Shown: piece after piece, positions 9,771 to 19,173 of the stretch
Position numbering within the stretch: the first letter of the stretch is position 1
Layout of the letters: each line of letters starts with the position of its first letter
Source: Evansella vedderi
GTDB lineage: Bacteria; Bacillota; Bacilli; Bacillales; Salisediminibacteriaceae
Direction of reading: 5' to 3'
Assembly: GCF_030813435.1 (NCBI RefSeq)
Contig: NZ_JAUSUG010000010.1
Span: 123,414 to 187,413 of the forward strand
Length of the DNA stretch: 64,000 nt
Notes under the pieces: generated by a model
Told to the model about the DNA's origin: nothing
Databases searched by the model: none
The model's input: only the letters and a program-made list of their open reading frames with translations
Program-made: the position numbers and the translations under genes

Positions 9771-9968
9771 TTTTTTACCTCCACTGAACGTTAATTATTC
9801 CATATTTTAGTTTAACATAATTTTAATTGTAACTCGACGAAAGTGGTGTGACATATAAATGCGTCCCCTCAACCATATTCGACAAAAAATACTAAAACGT
9901 ATTGTAAACATAATAAGCCTATGGAATAATAAAGACAACGATTGAAACGACAAATTGAAGGTGAAACA

Positions 9969-10562
9969 ATGACTCAGGAAATTGAGATTGAATTTAAAAA
10001 TCTATTGACTAGGAATGAATATATAAGCTTAATGAATGCTTTTGGTATTACAGATAAAGAAAAAGTCGGTCAAACCAACTATTACTTCGATACAAAGGAA
10101 ATGCAATTAAAGGAAAATAAATGTGCCTTAAGGATTCGAAAAAAAGGTGATCATTACATCCTCACCTTAAAAGAACCCCTTAAAGAGGGCTTACTTGAAA
10201 CACACCAAACCCTTAGCTCCCATGAAGTAGATCGTGCTATTTCAGAGGGGATTCTACCTGATACTGGTGACGTGGTTTCACAACTAAAGGATATTTTAAA
10301 AACAACTAACCTTATACAAATGACGTATTTAGGTGAGTTGACAACAGAGCGATTGGAAAAAACGCTACCTGAAGGACTGCTTGTTCTCGATAAAAGCTAC
10401 TACTTCGATATTGTCGATTATGAATTGGAATTTGAATGTGAAGAGTGGAGCACCGGCCAAGCATTTTTTGAAAGTATGCTCTCAAAACACAACATACCAA
10501 AACGTAAAACACCGAATAAAATACTTCGATTCTATAATGAAAAAATCCGGAGATCTTCATAA
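9969..10562 (+). CDS. CYTH-domain protein (YjbK)
   Basis: Triphosphate tunnel enzyme family (CyaB/thiamine triphosphatase fold). The N-terminal EIEIEFK (ExExK) signature is at residues 4-10, followed by TNYYFDT, LRIRKK and LTLKEP strands that line the tunnel with charged residues; 197 residues. ATG at 9969 is used, with GAAGGTG upstream; an in-frame ATG 27 bases earlier lacks a site. Substrate is unconfirmed; inorganic tripolyphosphate or nucleoside triphosphates are usual for the family. It is followed 18 bases later by the lytic transglycosylase gene. Confidence 0.85.
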   Translation: MTQEIEIEFKNLLTRNEYISLMNAFGITDKEKVGQTNYYFDTKEMQLKENKCALRIRKKGDHYILTLKEPLKEGLLETHQTLSSHEVDRAISEGILPDTGDVVSQLKDILKTTNLIQMTYLGELTTERLEKTLPEGLLVLDKSYYFDIVDYELEFECEEWSTGQAFFESMLSKHNIPKRKTPNKILRFYNEKIRRSS

Positions 10563-10580
10563 AACGGAGGAAACAAGAAG

Positions 10581-11198
10581 ATGAAAACAAATTGGAAAAA
10601 TGATTTTTATCAATGGCAGGTTTTACGCTCTTGGGGTGAAAAAAAGGGGCAAAGTTTGCTCACTTCCTCCCAAATGGTGGAGAAAACCTTTAATAACCTT
10701 TTACAGACTGAGCTTCAAAGTAAAATGAATACAACCACTTCCCTTTTGTCTAGTAAAACATTGGCGGAGCCTTCCTCTAGGTCCATTCCCTTTAACGTTC
10801 GGGAAAAAGCCTTTTCGTCCTTGATTGAGGAAGCATCTAAAAAACATGGTGTTGATCAAGCACTCATTTATGCAGTAATAAAGCATGAATCTAATTTCAA
10901 GCCACAAGCCATAAGTCATGCAGGTGCTAGAGGATTAATGCAGTTAATGCCTCGAACCGCTCAAAGCCTAGGGGTTACTGACAGCTTCGATCCAAAGCAG
11001 AATATTGACGGAGGAACTCGCTACTTAAGATTAATGCTAGATCGTTATAACGGAAATAAAACACTTGCTTTGGCTGCGTATAATGCAGGCCCAGGTAATG
11101 TAAACAAATACGGTGGGGTTCCCCCCTTTAAGGAAACTCAAAACTATGTAAGAAAGGTATTAAACACAGTGGAAGAACTCACTTCCAATTTTGGTTAA
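10581..11198 (+). CDS. Lytic transglycosylase, SLT domain (YjbJ/CwlQ-like)
   Basis: Peptidoglycan-cleaving enzyme. Residues ~75-200 form the goose-lysozyme-like SLT domain: catalytic Glu in [12 protein letters not shown], then [16 protein letters not shown] and [11 protein letters not shown]. The first ~70 residues are low-complexity without an obvious cleavable signal peptide. Starts with ATG after CGGAGGAAAC. It is in an operon with the CYTH gene, as yjbK/yjbJ lie together in B. subtilis, and is closed by a strong terminator. Confidence 0.9.
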   Translation: MKTNWKNDFYQWQVLRSWGEKKGQSLLTSSQMVEKTFNNLLQTELQSKMNTTTSLLSSKTLAEPSSRSIPFNVREKAFSSLIEEASKKHGVDQALIYAVIKHESNFKPQAISHAGARGLMQLMPRTAQSLGVTDSFDPKQNIDGGTRYLRLMLDRYNGNKTLALAAYNAGPGNVNKYGGVPPFKETQNYVRKVLNTVEELTSNFG

Positions 11199-11250
11199 TA
11201 AGGATGGTTCATAGGTTAACATCAACCTAATGAACCATCCTTATTATTTT
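11197..11250 (+). terminator. Strong terminator after the lytic transglycosylase
   Basis: Long near-perfect stem: AATAAGGATGGTTCAT and ATGAACCATCCTTATT with an inner AGGTT/AACCT pair, followed by a T-rich run. Confidence 0.9.
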
Positions 11251-11257
11251 TAAAATT

Positions 11258-11430
11258 GGCTCTGTTAAATTTTGATGTTGATTTTCGCTTCAGATACTCG
11301 CTTTCCGCGGGCAACGCTTCAGCCTCCTCGTCCCTGTGGGGTCTTCAGCCGTTGCTTTTCCCGCAGGAGTCTCGTATCTTACGCTTCAATCAACTATGTA
11401 AAAAAATCAACATATCCTTTAACAGAGCTT
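11258..11430. repeat. MITE-like palindromic element, family A
   Basis: About 172 bp with inverted ends GCTCTGTTAAA and TTTAACAGAGC. The interior carries the core TCCGCGGGCAACGCTTCAGC and its imperfect inverse GCCGTTGCTTTTCCCGCAGG. A 7-bp direct repeat TAAAATT is seen immediately outside both ends (11251-11257 and 11431-11437), which would fit target-site duplication. A related copy with the same ends is at 46141-46390. No coding capacity. Confidence 0.75.
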
Positions 11431-11636
11431 TAAAATTACTAATTAACCCCTATAATAATTTTGTATTATCATTTCAGGATTATGTATATAAATACTGTAA
11501 TAAAAGTGGAAAAATTTATTAATTGATGCACATTTGTTGATGATAAAATGGATGATTGCTACAATAAATTTAAATAATAGATCTATGAGAAAAGTACTAA
11601 TCTTTTTTTTAATAAGCTAGTGCAAAGGAGATTGTT

Positions 11637-12020
11637 ATGGAGTCAACAAATGACAGAACACCCAATGACCATATTAGTGAAGAAAAACTCCATCAACTTG
11701 TAGACCGCTTCTATGAGCTCGTATCTAATCATCCTGATCTTGCTCCTATATTTCCAGATGATTTAACGGAAACAGCTCGTAAGCAAAAGCAATTTCTAAC
11801 ACAATTTCTTGGAGGGCCTCCCTTATATACAGAGGAACACGGGCACCCAATGTTACGTGCAAGGCATATGCCCTTTCCAATTACACCAACCCGTGCAAAA
11901 GCATGGTTATCTTGTATGGAACAGGCAATGGAGGATGTGAACCTTCAAGATCCGTTCAAAACCTATTTTTTTAATCGATTGACATATACAGCAAATCATA
12001 TGATAAATACACAAGAGTAA
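11637..12020 (+). CDS. Truncated haemoglobin, group II (YjbI)
   Basis: A 127-residue heme protein expected to bind O2 or NO. It shows the group II pattern: PIFPDD in the CD region, the proximal-histidine segment RARHMPFPITPTRAKAWL and the conserved Trp in the G helix. ATG start with AAGGAGA. It lies 33 bases upstream of spxH, as yjbI-yjbH do in B. subtilis, linking it to thiol/nitrosative stress. Confidence 0.9.
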   Translation: MESTNDRTPNDHISEEKLHQLVDRFYELVSNHPDLAPIFPDDLTETARKQKQFLTQFLGGPPLYTEEHGHPMLRARHMPFPITPTRAKAWLSCMEQAMEDVNLQDPFKTYFFNRLTYTANHMINTQE

Positions 12021-12052
12021 ATATTTGCTCTCTTCAAAAAGGAGGGAAAATA

Positions 12053-12979
12053 ATGTCTTCTAAAAATGAAAAATTCGTTTGTTATGATGAATTGGGCCTA
12101 TGTTGTCCAGAAGAGCCATCATCCTTTTATATATCAGATAAAAAGAAAAAACCTTTAGAAATTTATATGGTTATCGACCCTTTGTGTCCGGAGTGCTGGG
12201 CATTAGAACCTATTATAAAAAAACTTCAGATGGAGTATTCTCCATATTTTACGTTAACGACAATAGTAGGTAATGAGATAAAGTCTTTGAATCAGCCATG
12301 TGGTTCAAAAAAATCGAGCCATGTAAAGCAATTAGCTAAGATGTATGATGAAATTGCTACACGTACGGGAATGCCTTGTGATGGAGATGTATGGTATGAA
12401 AATTCTTCCTTTACTCCATATTTAGCAATTATCGCAATTAAAGCCGCAGAGCTACAAGGTAAAGCAATCGGAGCGAAGTACCTCCGCCGCCTTCGGGAAG
12501 CACTATTTGTACACAAAAAGAACATTGCATCGGAAGAAGTTTTAATTGATTGTGCTAATAAAGTAAAGGGAATGGACGTTCAAGAATTTGAACATGATTT
12601 ACAATCACAAAGTGCCACAAAAGCATTCCAAGCGGATGTAAAAACTACGAAAGAGATGAATGTAACTACCCTCCCAACGTTAGTTTTCTTTAACGATGAC
12701 GTCGATGAACCTGGGGTTAAGGTTTCTGGATTGTACGATTATTCCGTTTACGAAAAAATAATGTCAGAAATGTTAGGAGAGACAACAATGGAAAAATGCC
12801 CTCCCCTATCATTAGAAAGCTTTCTTCAATTCTATTCTGTTGTTGCCACTAAAGAAATTAGTGTCGTTTTTGACTGGAGTACAGAACGGGTAGAAAAAGA
12901 AATGAAAAAGCTTCAAATTCAACAGAAAGCAGAGCGGGTTCCTGTTAAGTATGGTAACTTGTGGCGTTATATGGATTAA
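12053..12979 (+). CDS. spxH: ClpXP adaptor SpxH (YjbH), DsbA-like
   Basis: Adaptor that delivers Spx to ClpXP for degradation. It has a thioredoxin/DsbA-like fold with the redox motif Cys45-Pro-Glu-Cys48 (DPLCPECWALEP), a cysteine-rich N terminus (CYDELGLCC) and a cis-Pro region (TTLPTLVFF). Length 308 residues, typical. ATG behind AAAGGAGGG. The target Spx is encoded about 10 kb away in the same block. Confidence 0.93.
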   Translation: MSSKNEKFVCYDELGLCCPEEPSSFYISDKKKKPLEIYMVIDPLCPECWALEPIIKKLQMEYSPYFTLTTIVGNEIKSLNQPCGSKKSSHVKQLAKMYDEIATRTGMPCDGDVWYENSSFTPYLAIIAIKAAELQGKAIGAKYLRRLREALFVHKKNIASEEVLIDCANKVKGMDVQEFEHDLQSQSATKAFQADVKTTKEMNVTTLPTLVFFNDDVDEPGVKVSGLYDYSVYEKIMSEMLGETTMEKCPPLSLESFLQFYSVVATKEISVVFDWSTERVEKEMKKLQIQQKAERVPVKYGNLWRYMD

Positions 12980-13000
12980 TTCATTTTATTGAAATGAAAG

Positions 13001-13050
13001 AGGGTGACTCTAAAGGTATGTTATTAACCTTTAGAGTCACCTTCTTTTTT
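13001..13050 (+). terminator. Terminator after spxH (dispersed GGGTGACTC hairpin family)
   Basis: Arms AGGGTGACTCTAAAGGT and ACCTTTAGAGTCACCTT with a T-run. The same hairpin recurs at 27805, 37010, 39594 and 56929. Confidence 0.85.
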
Positions 13051-13073
13051 TGGTGATCCCGTTTTGGTAATAG

Positions 13074-13106
13074 AAAAAAATCAGGCGGGTTGACCTGACT
13101 TTTTTC
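13074..13106. terminator. Second small hairpin, possible bidirectional terminator
   Basis: Stem TCAGG/CCTGA with 8-base loop, flanked by A7 on the left and a T-run on the right. Confidence 0.5.
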
Positions 13107-13395
13107 ACGGAACATTGTCATTGTCATGAAAGGAAGTCGTCCAGGGTGTGACGTTTATATTACACATTAACTTGGGGGAGTTATGCGATACCCTTCACAT
13201 TTACAATTTACCAAATCCCATTACTATTTACAATACAATGTGAAACATTTCACATTTTTGTCAAATGACAGTGAGCACTCACAAACATTCGTCCATACAT
13301 CATCATCCTTTCTCGTGCTTTTTCTAAAGTTTGTCTATTTTCAACGAAACAAGCATACATATAAAAATGAAATAAGGAAGAAAGGATGAATAGAG

Positions 13396-13584
13396 ATGGC
13401 AGGCGTAATCATCATTACCATTATAACTATTATCGTCAGTTTCTATTTAGTAATCATAAGTTTCATGAATATTTTCCCTACATGGATTGCACTCCCATTA
13501 CTCCTTTTGTCCATTTTGTTTTTAGTTAATCTATTAAATGGCAGACATCGTTTTAAAGGTTTTCGTTCGCGGAGACTTTTTTAG
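13396..13584 (+). CDS. Small hydrophobic protein
   Basis: A 62-residue peptide with two predicted membrane segments (about residues 3-28 and 30-47) and a basic C terminus rich in Arg/Lys (GRHRFKGFRSRRLF). ATG start; AAGGAtg 9-12 bases upstream is an acceptable site. Its strong hydrophobic profile makes it more credible than random sequence. Family and function not recognised. Confidence 0.5.
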   Translation: MAGVIIITIITIIVSFYLVIISFMNIFPTWIALPLLLLSILFLVNLLNGRHRFKGFRSRRLF

Positions 13585-13599
13585 AGAAGGCTGAATTAG

Positions 13600-13680
13600 C
13601 TCGAATACGTTTCAGGCGGACCCTTTCCGCGGGCAACTAAAGAAACGAGACTGCGTTTATTTTCACCAGTCTCGTTCATT
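13600..13680. repeat. Fragment of the dispersed GC-rich repeat and hairpin
   Basis: Contains CAGGCGGACCCTTTCCGCGGGCAAC, a partial copy of the core found at 11258 and 16878 (sequence given here in parts: GGCGGACCC, TTTCCGCGGGCAAC), plus GAAACGAGACTG/CCAGTCTCGTT, an inverted pair that can act as the pepF terminator. Confidence 0.5.
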
Positions 13681-13686
13681 TATTAA

Positions 13687-15501
13687 TTATTGTTCAAATA
13701 ACAGCTCTTCTAATTCATTTAGAGTTGCTTCAAATACGGAAAGTGCTTGTTTGATTGGCTCTGGGGAAGTCATATCTACTCCTGCTTTCTTTAGCACTTC
13801 AATTGGATAATCGGAGCTTCCTGCCTTTAAGAAGTCTAAATATCTGTTAACAGCAGGCTCTCCTTCTTCAAGGATTTGTTTTGCCAAAGCTGTTGCTGCA
13901 CTGTAACCAGTAGCATATTGATACACATAGAAATTGTAGTAGAAGTGTGGAATTCTAGCCCATTCCAATGCAATTTCCTTGTCAATAACAATGTCTTCAC
14001 CAAAATATTTTTTGTTTAAATCGTAATATAAATCACTTAATAAATCTGGTGTTAATGGCTCTCCATTTGCAGCCTTTTCATGCATCAACTGCTCAAATTC
14101 AGCAAACATCGTTTGACGGAAAACCGTACCCCTAAATCCTTCTAAGAAGTGGTTTAACAAATACAATCGCTTCTGTTTATCCTCTGTCACCTTAAGCATA
14201 TGATCATTTAAAAGGGCCTCATTGCAAGTAGATGCAACTTCAGCTACGAAAATAGAGTAATTGGCATACGGGTATGGCTGCTCTTTTCTCGTATAGTAGC
14301 TGTGTACTGAATGTCCAAACTCATGGGCTAACGTAAACAGGTTATTTACATTATCCTGCCAATTCATTAACACATAAGGCATTGTACCGTAAGAGCCAGA
14401 CGAATAGGCACCGCTTCGTTTTCCTACGTTTTCTTCCACATCCACCCAACGTTTATTGAAGCCTTCCTCAACAATAGATACATATTCTTCCCCTAATGGA
14501 GCAACTCCCGCTTTTACTAGCTCCTGAGCCTCTTCATATGGTACCTTCATTTTCACTTCCTTCACTAAAGGAGTATACAGGTCATACATATGCAGTTCAT
14601 CTACACCCAATACTTTTTTCCTTAGGCTTACATATCTGTGAAGTAAATGTAAATGCTCATTTATGGTGGAAACTAATTGATCATACACAACTTCAGGAAT
14701 ATTATTCTTGCTTAAGGCAGCTTGTCTTGCAGAATCATAATTTCGAACATTTGCGTTAAAAATATTCCGCTTCACATTCCCACTAATGGTACTAGAAAAG
14801 GTGTTTTTAAACTTGCCATACGTTTCGTAGACACCCTTAAAAGCGTCTTCCCTCACTCTTCTATCACTGCTTTCTAAAAAGCGAATGTAGCGGCCGTGAG
14901 TGATTTCTACGTCATTCCCCTCTTCATCCTTTATCGTAGGGAACTTCATATCCGCATTATTCAACATACCGAAAGTATTGGAAGGGCTGTCTGTTACCTC
15001 ACTTACTTGAGCGAGTAAAGATTCTTCTTTTTCACTTAATACATGTGGACGCTGACGATTTAACTGGTCCAAGGCATGCTTATACAATTTTAACGGTTCA
15101 TGTTCCTCTAAGAATTTAGCAATTGTCTCTTCTGGGATAGCCAAAAGCTCTGGAGTTACATAAGAAGCTGCATTCGTTACTTGAGAAAGTAACTGGCTAG
15201 CACGATCATTTAGCCCTTGATAAAAGGAATTGGTAGTGTCCTGATCGTAACGCATATGTGCGTATGTATAGAGCTTTCCTAGCTTTTTTGAAATTTCATC
15301 TTGGTATTGAAGCAACTCATATAGAGTTTCAGCAGATTCACTAAGCTTCCCTTTATAATCTTTTAGCTTTGGGAGCATTTCCTTTATCTCTTTGAATTCC
15401 TGCTCCCAATCTTGGTCTGTAGCATAAATATCTTCCAGATCCCATGTTTTATCCTTTGGGATTTCCTCCCTTTTTGGTAACGCAGCAGTATTTCCTGCCA
15501 T
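13687..15501 (-). CDS. pepF: Oligoendopeptidase F
   Basis: Cytoplasmic zinc metallopeptidase of family M3B that degrades short peptides. The zinc site HEFGHSVHSYY (HExxH) lies in the C-terminal half, with the downstream EVAST glutamate ligand. The start is set at the ATG at 15501 because GGAGGTG is 5 bases upstream; this gives 604 residues, normal for PepF. It neighbours coiA and the spxH side as in B. subtilis. A second M3 peptidase at 3182-4885 is broken, so this may be the only functional one here. Confidence 0.95.
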   Translation of the reverse strand: MAGNTAALPKREEIPKDKTWDLEDIYATDQDWEQEFKEIKEMLPKLKDYKGKLSESAETLYELLQYQDEISKKLGKLYTYAHMRYDQDTTNSFYQGLNDRASQLLSQVTNAASYVTPELLAIPEETIAKFLEEHEPLKLYKHALDQLNRQRPHVLSEKEESLLAQVSEVTDSPSNTFGMLNNADMKFPTIKDEEGNDVEITHGRYIRFLESSDRRVREDAFKGVYETYGKFKNTFSSTISGNVKRNIFNANVRNYDSARQAALSKNNIPEVVYDQLVSTINEHLHLLHRYVSLRKKVLGVDELHMYDLYTPLVKEVKMKVPYEEAQELVKAGVAPLGEEYVSIVEEGFNKRWVDVEENVGKRSGAYSSGSYGTMPYVLMNWQDNVNNLFTLAHEFGHSVHSYYTRKEQPYPYANYSIFVAEVASTCNEALLNDHMLKVTEDKQKRLYLLNHFLEGFRGTVFRQTMFAEFEQLMHEKAANGEPLTPDLLSDLYYDLNKKYFGEDIVIDKEIALEWARIPHFYYNFYVYQYATGYSAATALAKQILEEGEPAVNRYLDFLKAGSSDYPIEVLKKAGVDMTSPEPIKQALSVFEATLNELEELLFEQ

Positions 15502-15595
15502 ACCAACACCTCCTATATTCTCATCCATTAATCGTGCCTCTCTATACTTCTAGAGTAAAGCAAATAAATCCTTGTTTTCTAATAAAATATTTTCA

Positions 15596-16816
15596 TTATC
15601 GAAATAGTTCCCTGCTCCACTCTCCTTTCCATTTTTCAATAACATAAACATCATCTAAGCATAGTGTATCCAACTGCTTGTGAATATTAATATGATTTTT
15701 CACTTTATATATCCCATTTAACTCCTTCTCCAAAACTTGAAACAAACAGAGGGCATCAAAGTACTCCACTACCGCTTCCCTAATTAAGTCTTTCGGGTGG
15801 AGATTAATAGGCCTAACATGAAAGTAATTTGATAAAAGCATCTGATACAGAGCATTTGTAATGTTGCTAACAGAAAAACGCTCTCCTAACGACCCTTTAT
15901 TTATTTTTTCTATAATAAGCCAGGATTGCCACCACTGAGGCGGAGTCAAAAAATGATAATTTTTTCTTAAAGGAAGGCTTCCTAAGGCAGGGAAATAGTT
16001 TAAATTAAGGTGAAACTTTTGGAATACCCTAAGCATCTTCCTTTCTGTGGGGGTTACTTTCAGATAAACCTTCTGGCGCTTTTGTCTGAGTTCCCTTAAC
16101 CATTTTGAAAAAAATAGGTTATGGAAGTTATCACAGTTCATGGGGAATTTAACTTTAAAATTTAGCAATTCTTTTGGTGGAAGATGAAACTCTGTTTTTA
16201 TGGGCAATGCCATTGTTTTTTGGCGTGATAAATAATGGAAATGAGTAAAAAAGTACCATGATGGATCTTCAACTGCTAAGTAAATGGAGTGAAGGTAAGG
16301 GGCTGACCGGAGGAGCAAATGATCTAGCTGCCGAGTCGAGTACGTATATTTATCTATTTGATTAATCGAAGAATAGATTCCTATCCATATAGGCTCAATA
16401 TTCAGTTTACAGTAATTTTCATGACGCTTTTGAAAGCTTTCTTCCATGATCGACGCCCTTTGAATCTCAAAAACATATTTTTTCCCATCAATAATCACAA
16501 AAATATCGGGCCTTTGTTTAATTTCCTTCAAATAGTGTTCTACCTGTGGTTCATAATTGTATTTCTTTAACCACTCTACAATTAACCTCTTACCCTTTCG
16601 ATGATCTTCTGTCTCCCCTTTCTGCAGCCTACAAGAGCTATTAGCATGGTGGGCGAAATGCCAAGCTTGCTCATAGCCAAGTCGTAAAATTACCTTTTCT
16701 TTACATTCAGGACAGCTGTACTGATATTCCCTCCTATCCCTCTCCAGCTCCTTTCTTGTCCATTTCTTCTCATACAAAGACATGCTCGATCCATCACAAC
16801 GATTTGCAGTAAACAA
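15596..16816 (-). CDS. coiA: Competence protein CoiA
   Basis: DNA-uptake accessory protein of the competence regulon. The N terminus has a zinc-ribbon-like pair (CPECKEK...) followed by FAHH, then a nuclease-like segment EVEHYLKEIKQRPDIFV..YVFEIQ (PD-(D/E)xK pattern: RPDI, FEIQ) at about residues 95-125; about 406 residues. The TTG at 16816 fits best with GGAGG 9 bases upstream. It sits between pepF and cls/mecA, its usual place. No ComK box was identified. Confidence 0.85.
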   Translation of the reverse strand: MFTANRCDGSSMSLYEKKWTRKELERDRREYQYSCPECKEKVILRLGYEQAWHFAHHANSSCRLQKGETEDHRKGKRLIVEWLKKYNYEPQVEHYLKEIKQRPDIFVIIDGKKYVFEIQRASIMEESFQKRHENYCKLNIEPIWIGIYSSINQIDKYTYSTRQLDHLLLRSAPYLHSIYLAVEDPSWYFFTHFHYLSRQKTMALPIKTEFHLPPKELLNFKVKFPMNCDNFHNLFFSKWLRELRQKRQKVYLKVTPTERKMLRVFQKFHLNLNYFPALGSLPLRKNYHFLTPPQWWQSWLIIEKINKGSLGERFSVSNITNALYQMLLSNYFHVRPINLHPKDLIREAVVEYFDALCLFQVLEKELNGIYKVKNHINIHKQLDTLCLDDVYVIEKWKGEWSRELFR

Positions 16817-16877
16817 TACCAAACACCTCCAGGTTTTTTTATAAAAATGATGAATGTATTACTTTCTTGTTATTGAA

Positions 16878-17110
16878 AAGCTTGGAAAAGCGGAAGGCGG
16901 TGACTCCGGTGGGAAAAGCAACAGTGCTCTTCATGCGACGAGTAATCGTAGGAGCAGCTGAAGTCCCCGCAAGGACGAGTGTTACTTCACGAGTAAACTA
17001 CGAGATGTCTCGGAGCGAAGCCGGCAGAGGAATAGACACAGTTTTTTCCCGAGGAGACTGAAGCGTTGCCCGCCGGAACTTGGATGGTGACATTACTCCT
17101 GTAGCGTATC
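16878..17110. repeat. Dispersed GC-rich repeat, long copy
   Basis: Begins GGAAAAGCGGAAGGCGGTGA and carries GGGAAAAGCAACAG, GACGAGTAATCG, GAGGAGACTGAAGCG and TTGCCCGCCGGAA. These blocks recur in shuffled or truncated form at 11258, 28950, 40560, 43270, 44350, 45016 and 46141. The segment has no convincing gene, although short open frames run through it by chance. Confidence 0.7.
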
Positions 17111-17176
17111 CAAGCCAAACATTATTCCTCAAAAACCGAAAAGTTAATTTAATGAATGGATTAGAAATAAAAGGGA

Positions 17177-17213
17177 GTGGACCTCGATGGAATGAATATG
17201 TGCAGAGGTCCAC
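17177..17213 (-). terminator. Terminator after cls
   Basis: Perfect 9-bp arms GTGGACCTC and GAGGTCCAC; a CCCTTTTATTT tail follows on the minus strand, just after the cls stop. Confidence 0.7.
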
Positions 17214-17220
17214 AAAGCAG

Positions 17221-18732
17221 TTATAATAGAGGCGATAATAACCTTGATGTGGATTCAATAACCTTAGAGGAAAGGGAGCGCTTCTTAAACACACTCAGGC
17301 GAATGACTGTGGAGTGCTCCATATCATAAATAAAATCACTTACTAATGTATCTACACTTCTTGTTTGGTATAAGAAGGCGTTTGCTTCAAAATTTAAATG
17401 AAAGCTTCTCATATCCATATTGGCTGTTCCAATAGATGCTATTTCATGGTCGATAATAATAAGCTTGCTGTGCATAAAACCTCGATGGTACTCATAAATC
17501 TTTACACCTGCTTCAAGTAATTCAGGAAAATAAGATCTTGATGCGTAAAATACTATTCTTTTATCAGGTCGACTTGGCACTAATATTCTTACATCTATAC
17601 CACTGAGAGCTGCTATTTTTATGGCGCTAAGAATATCTTCATCGGGAATAAAGTATGGCGAAGCAATCCAAATGGACCTTTTCGCTGATGTTATCATTGT
17701 AAAAAATAATTTTTTTAATATTTCCCACCTTGTATCAGGTCCACTGGCAATCATTTGTACTCCACCCTCCTCCAACTGTTCGGGCTGATCCGGAGATAGG
17801 TAGCTTTGCTTCAGTGCCGTTTCCCCTGTAGCATAGTGCCAATCACGGAGGAATATTAACTGGAGACTTCGAATGGCCTCCCCTTGAACAAACAAATGGG
17901 TATCGCGCCAATGGCCAAAATAACGATTTTTGCCCAAGTATTCATCCCCAATATTTAACCCTCCAATAAAGCCATACTTTGTATCTACAACAATTATTTT
18001 TCGGTGATTTCGATAGTTGATCCTATGATTAAAAAGGGGAAATCGAACGGGAGAAAACGGAATGATCTGAACACCTGCTGCTTTTAATTCCTTAACATAT
18101 TCCTTACTTAACTTCCAGCTTCCAACGGCATCGTATAGAAATCGAACGACAACACCTTCTTTGGCCTTTTCTATTAAAATATTTTTTATCTCTTGGCCAA
18201 TCTGGTCATCTCGAACAATATAATATTCCATGTGTATATGGTCTTTAGCTTTTTTTAGTGCTTCTTTTATATAGGCAAAGGTTTCTTTCCCATCTGTCAG
18301 AACCTTTGTATTCGTTTGAAAGGAAATTGGGTTATTGGCCAACTTATGAGCAAGACGGAATAGCTTTTGCTGATGATCTGGCATTTCTGCCATTTTGGAT
18401 CCATCTAATGGCCGGTTTCCCTCAATACGGTAAAAGGCCTGCTCATCAGAAATAGCTTTTTTATTAAAGGATTTTTTCTTTCTAAGATTCTGACCGAACA
18501 TTAAATAGAAGAAGAAGCCAACAATAGGGAATGTCCCTAAAACAATAAGCCATGTCACTGTTTTAGTAGGATTTCGATTTTCAAGGAAGATAACAATTGC
18601 AATAAAAAAGGCAGATAGGGAAAAGATTATACTAAGACCACCAACAAGCCAATTCTCCCAGTATTCACGTGTTACGAATAATATACTCCCCAATATAGTT
18701 AGAAACACAATTATCTGAAGTCTTTTTAACAT
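17221..18732 (-). CDS. cls: Cardiolipin synthase (PLD family)
   Basis: Membrane enzyme condensing two phosphatidylglycerols to cardiolipin. Two N-terminal membrane helices (about residues 7-27 and 34-55, then LVLGTFPIVGFFFYLMFG) are followed by two phospholipase D motifs, HRKIIVVD in the first half and HSKLIIID in the second, both complete. Length 503 residues is standard for bacterial Cls. ATG start. It lies between coiA and the NERD remnant. Confidence 0.94.
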   Translation of the reverse strand: MLKRLQIIVFLTILGSILFVTREYWENWLVGGLSIIFSLSAFFIAIVIFLENRNPTKTVTWLIVLGTFPIVGFFFYLMFGQNLRKKKSFNKKAISDEQAFYRIEGNRPLDGSKMAEMPDHQQKLFRLAHKLANNPISFQTNTKVLTDGKETFAYIKEALKKAKDHIHMEYYIVRDDQIGQEIKNILIEKAKEGVVVRFLYDAVGSWKLSKEYVKELKAAGVQIIPFSPVRFPLFNHRINYRNHRKIIVVDTKYGFIGGLNIGDEYLGKNRYFGHWRDTHLFVQGEAIRSLQLIFLRDWHYATGETALKQSYLSPDQPEQLEEGGVQMIASGPDTRWEILKKLFFTMITSAKRSIWIASPYFIPDEDILSAIKIAALSGIDVRILVPSRPDKRIVFYASRSYFPELLEAGVKIYEYHRGFMHSKLIIIDHEIASIGTANMDMRSFHLNFEANAFLYQTRSVDTLVSDFIYDMEHSTVIRLSVFKKRSLSSKVIESTSRLLSPLL

Positions 18733-19173
18733 ATGGGTTCCCCTTTTATCTATCTATTGTAGGAAAAGCGTAACGTTAACCCTGCATAAAATCAGTCAGA
18801 AGGAGTATTGGTTGAACTGCGATAAGTAATTTAAGTGGCGCAGGAGTATTTTTTTCTTGCAACGAGTAAGTTATAGTTAAAACGATGATTTTACGAAGAA
18901 GAATAGGCAGAACAGCTTTGCTAAAAATCTTTTAAACTTTTCTTTAACTCCAATATACTACGAATTAAATCGTTGTCAAATATTACACAAAAATTTCACA
19001 AAAGTGCTTAAAACACAAAGAAAATGATTATCTAATTCTATTCCCTATTCTAGTAATTCAATGCTTGTTCAAAAAAAATAAAAAATCTATTTTTTCTTGC
19101 AAATTAGACATTTTTTTCATAGAATGATGTTGAATATAAAAAATTAAATAGTGAAAGGAAGAGTGAAACCTTA
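18733..19173. other. AT-rich intergenic region upstream of cls and the NERD remnant
   Basis: Divergent promoter space of about 440 bases. It includes a stretch GAAAATGATTATCTAATTC (19020-19038) that loosely resembles a Fur box (about 14 of 19 positions), too weak to call. No gene seen. Confidence 0.4.

Noticed and set aside
13183..13389. 68-codon frame with a GGGGGAG site
   Set aside because: Composition looks non-coding (many His/Ser/Phe from AT-rich DNA, no hydrophobic or domain pattern) and it fills a promoter region; not called.
16867..17061. 64-codon frame through the GC-rich repeat
   Set aside because: The sequence is a dispersed repeat; the frame is not kept in its other copies.
19020..19038. 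Fur box upstream of the NERD remnant
   Set aside because: Only about 14 of 19 positions fit and the symmetry is poor.
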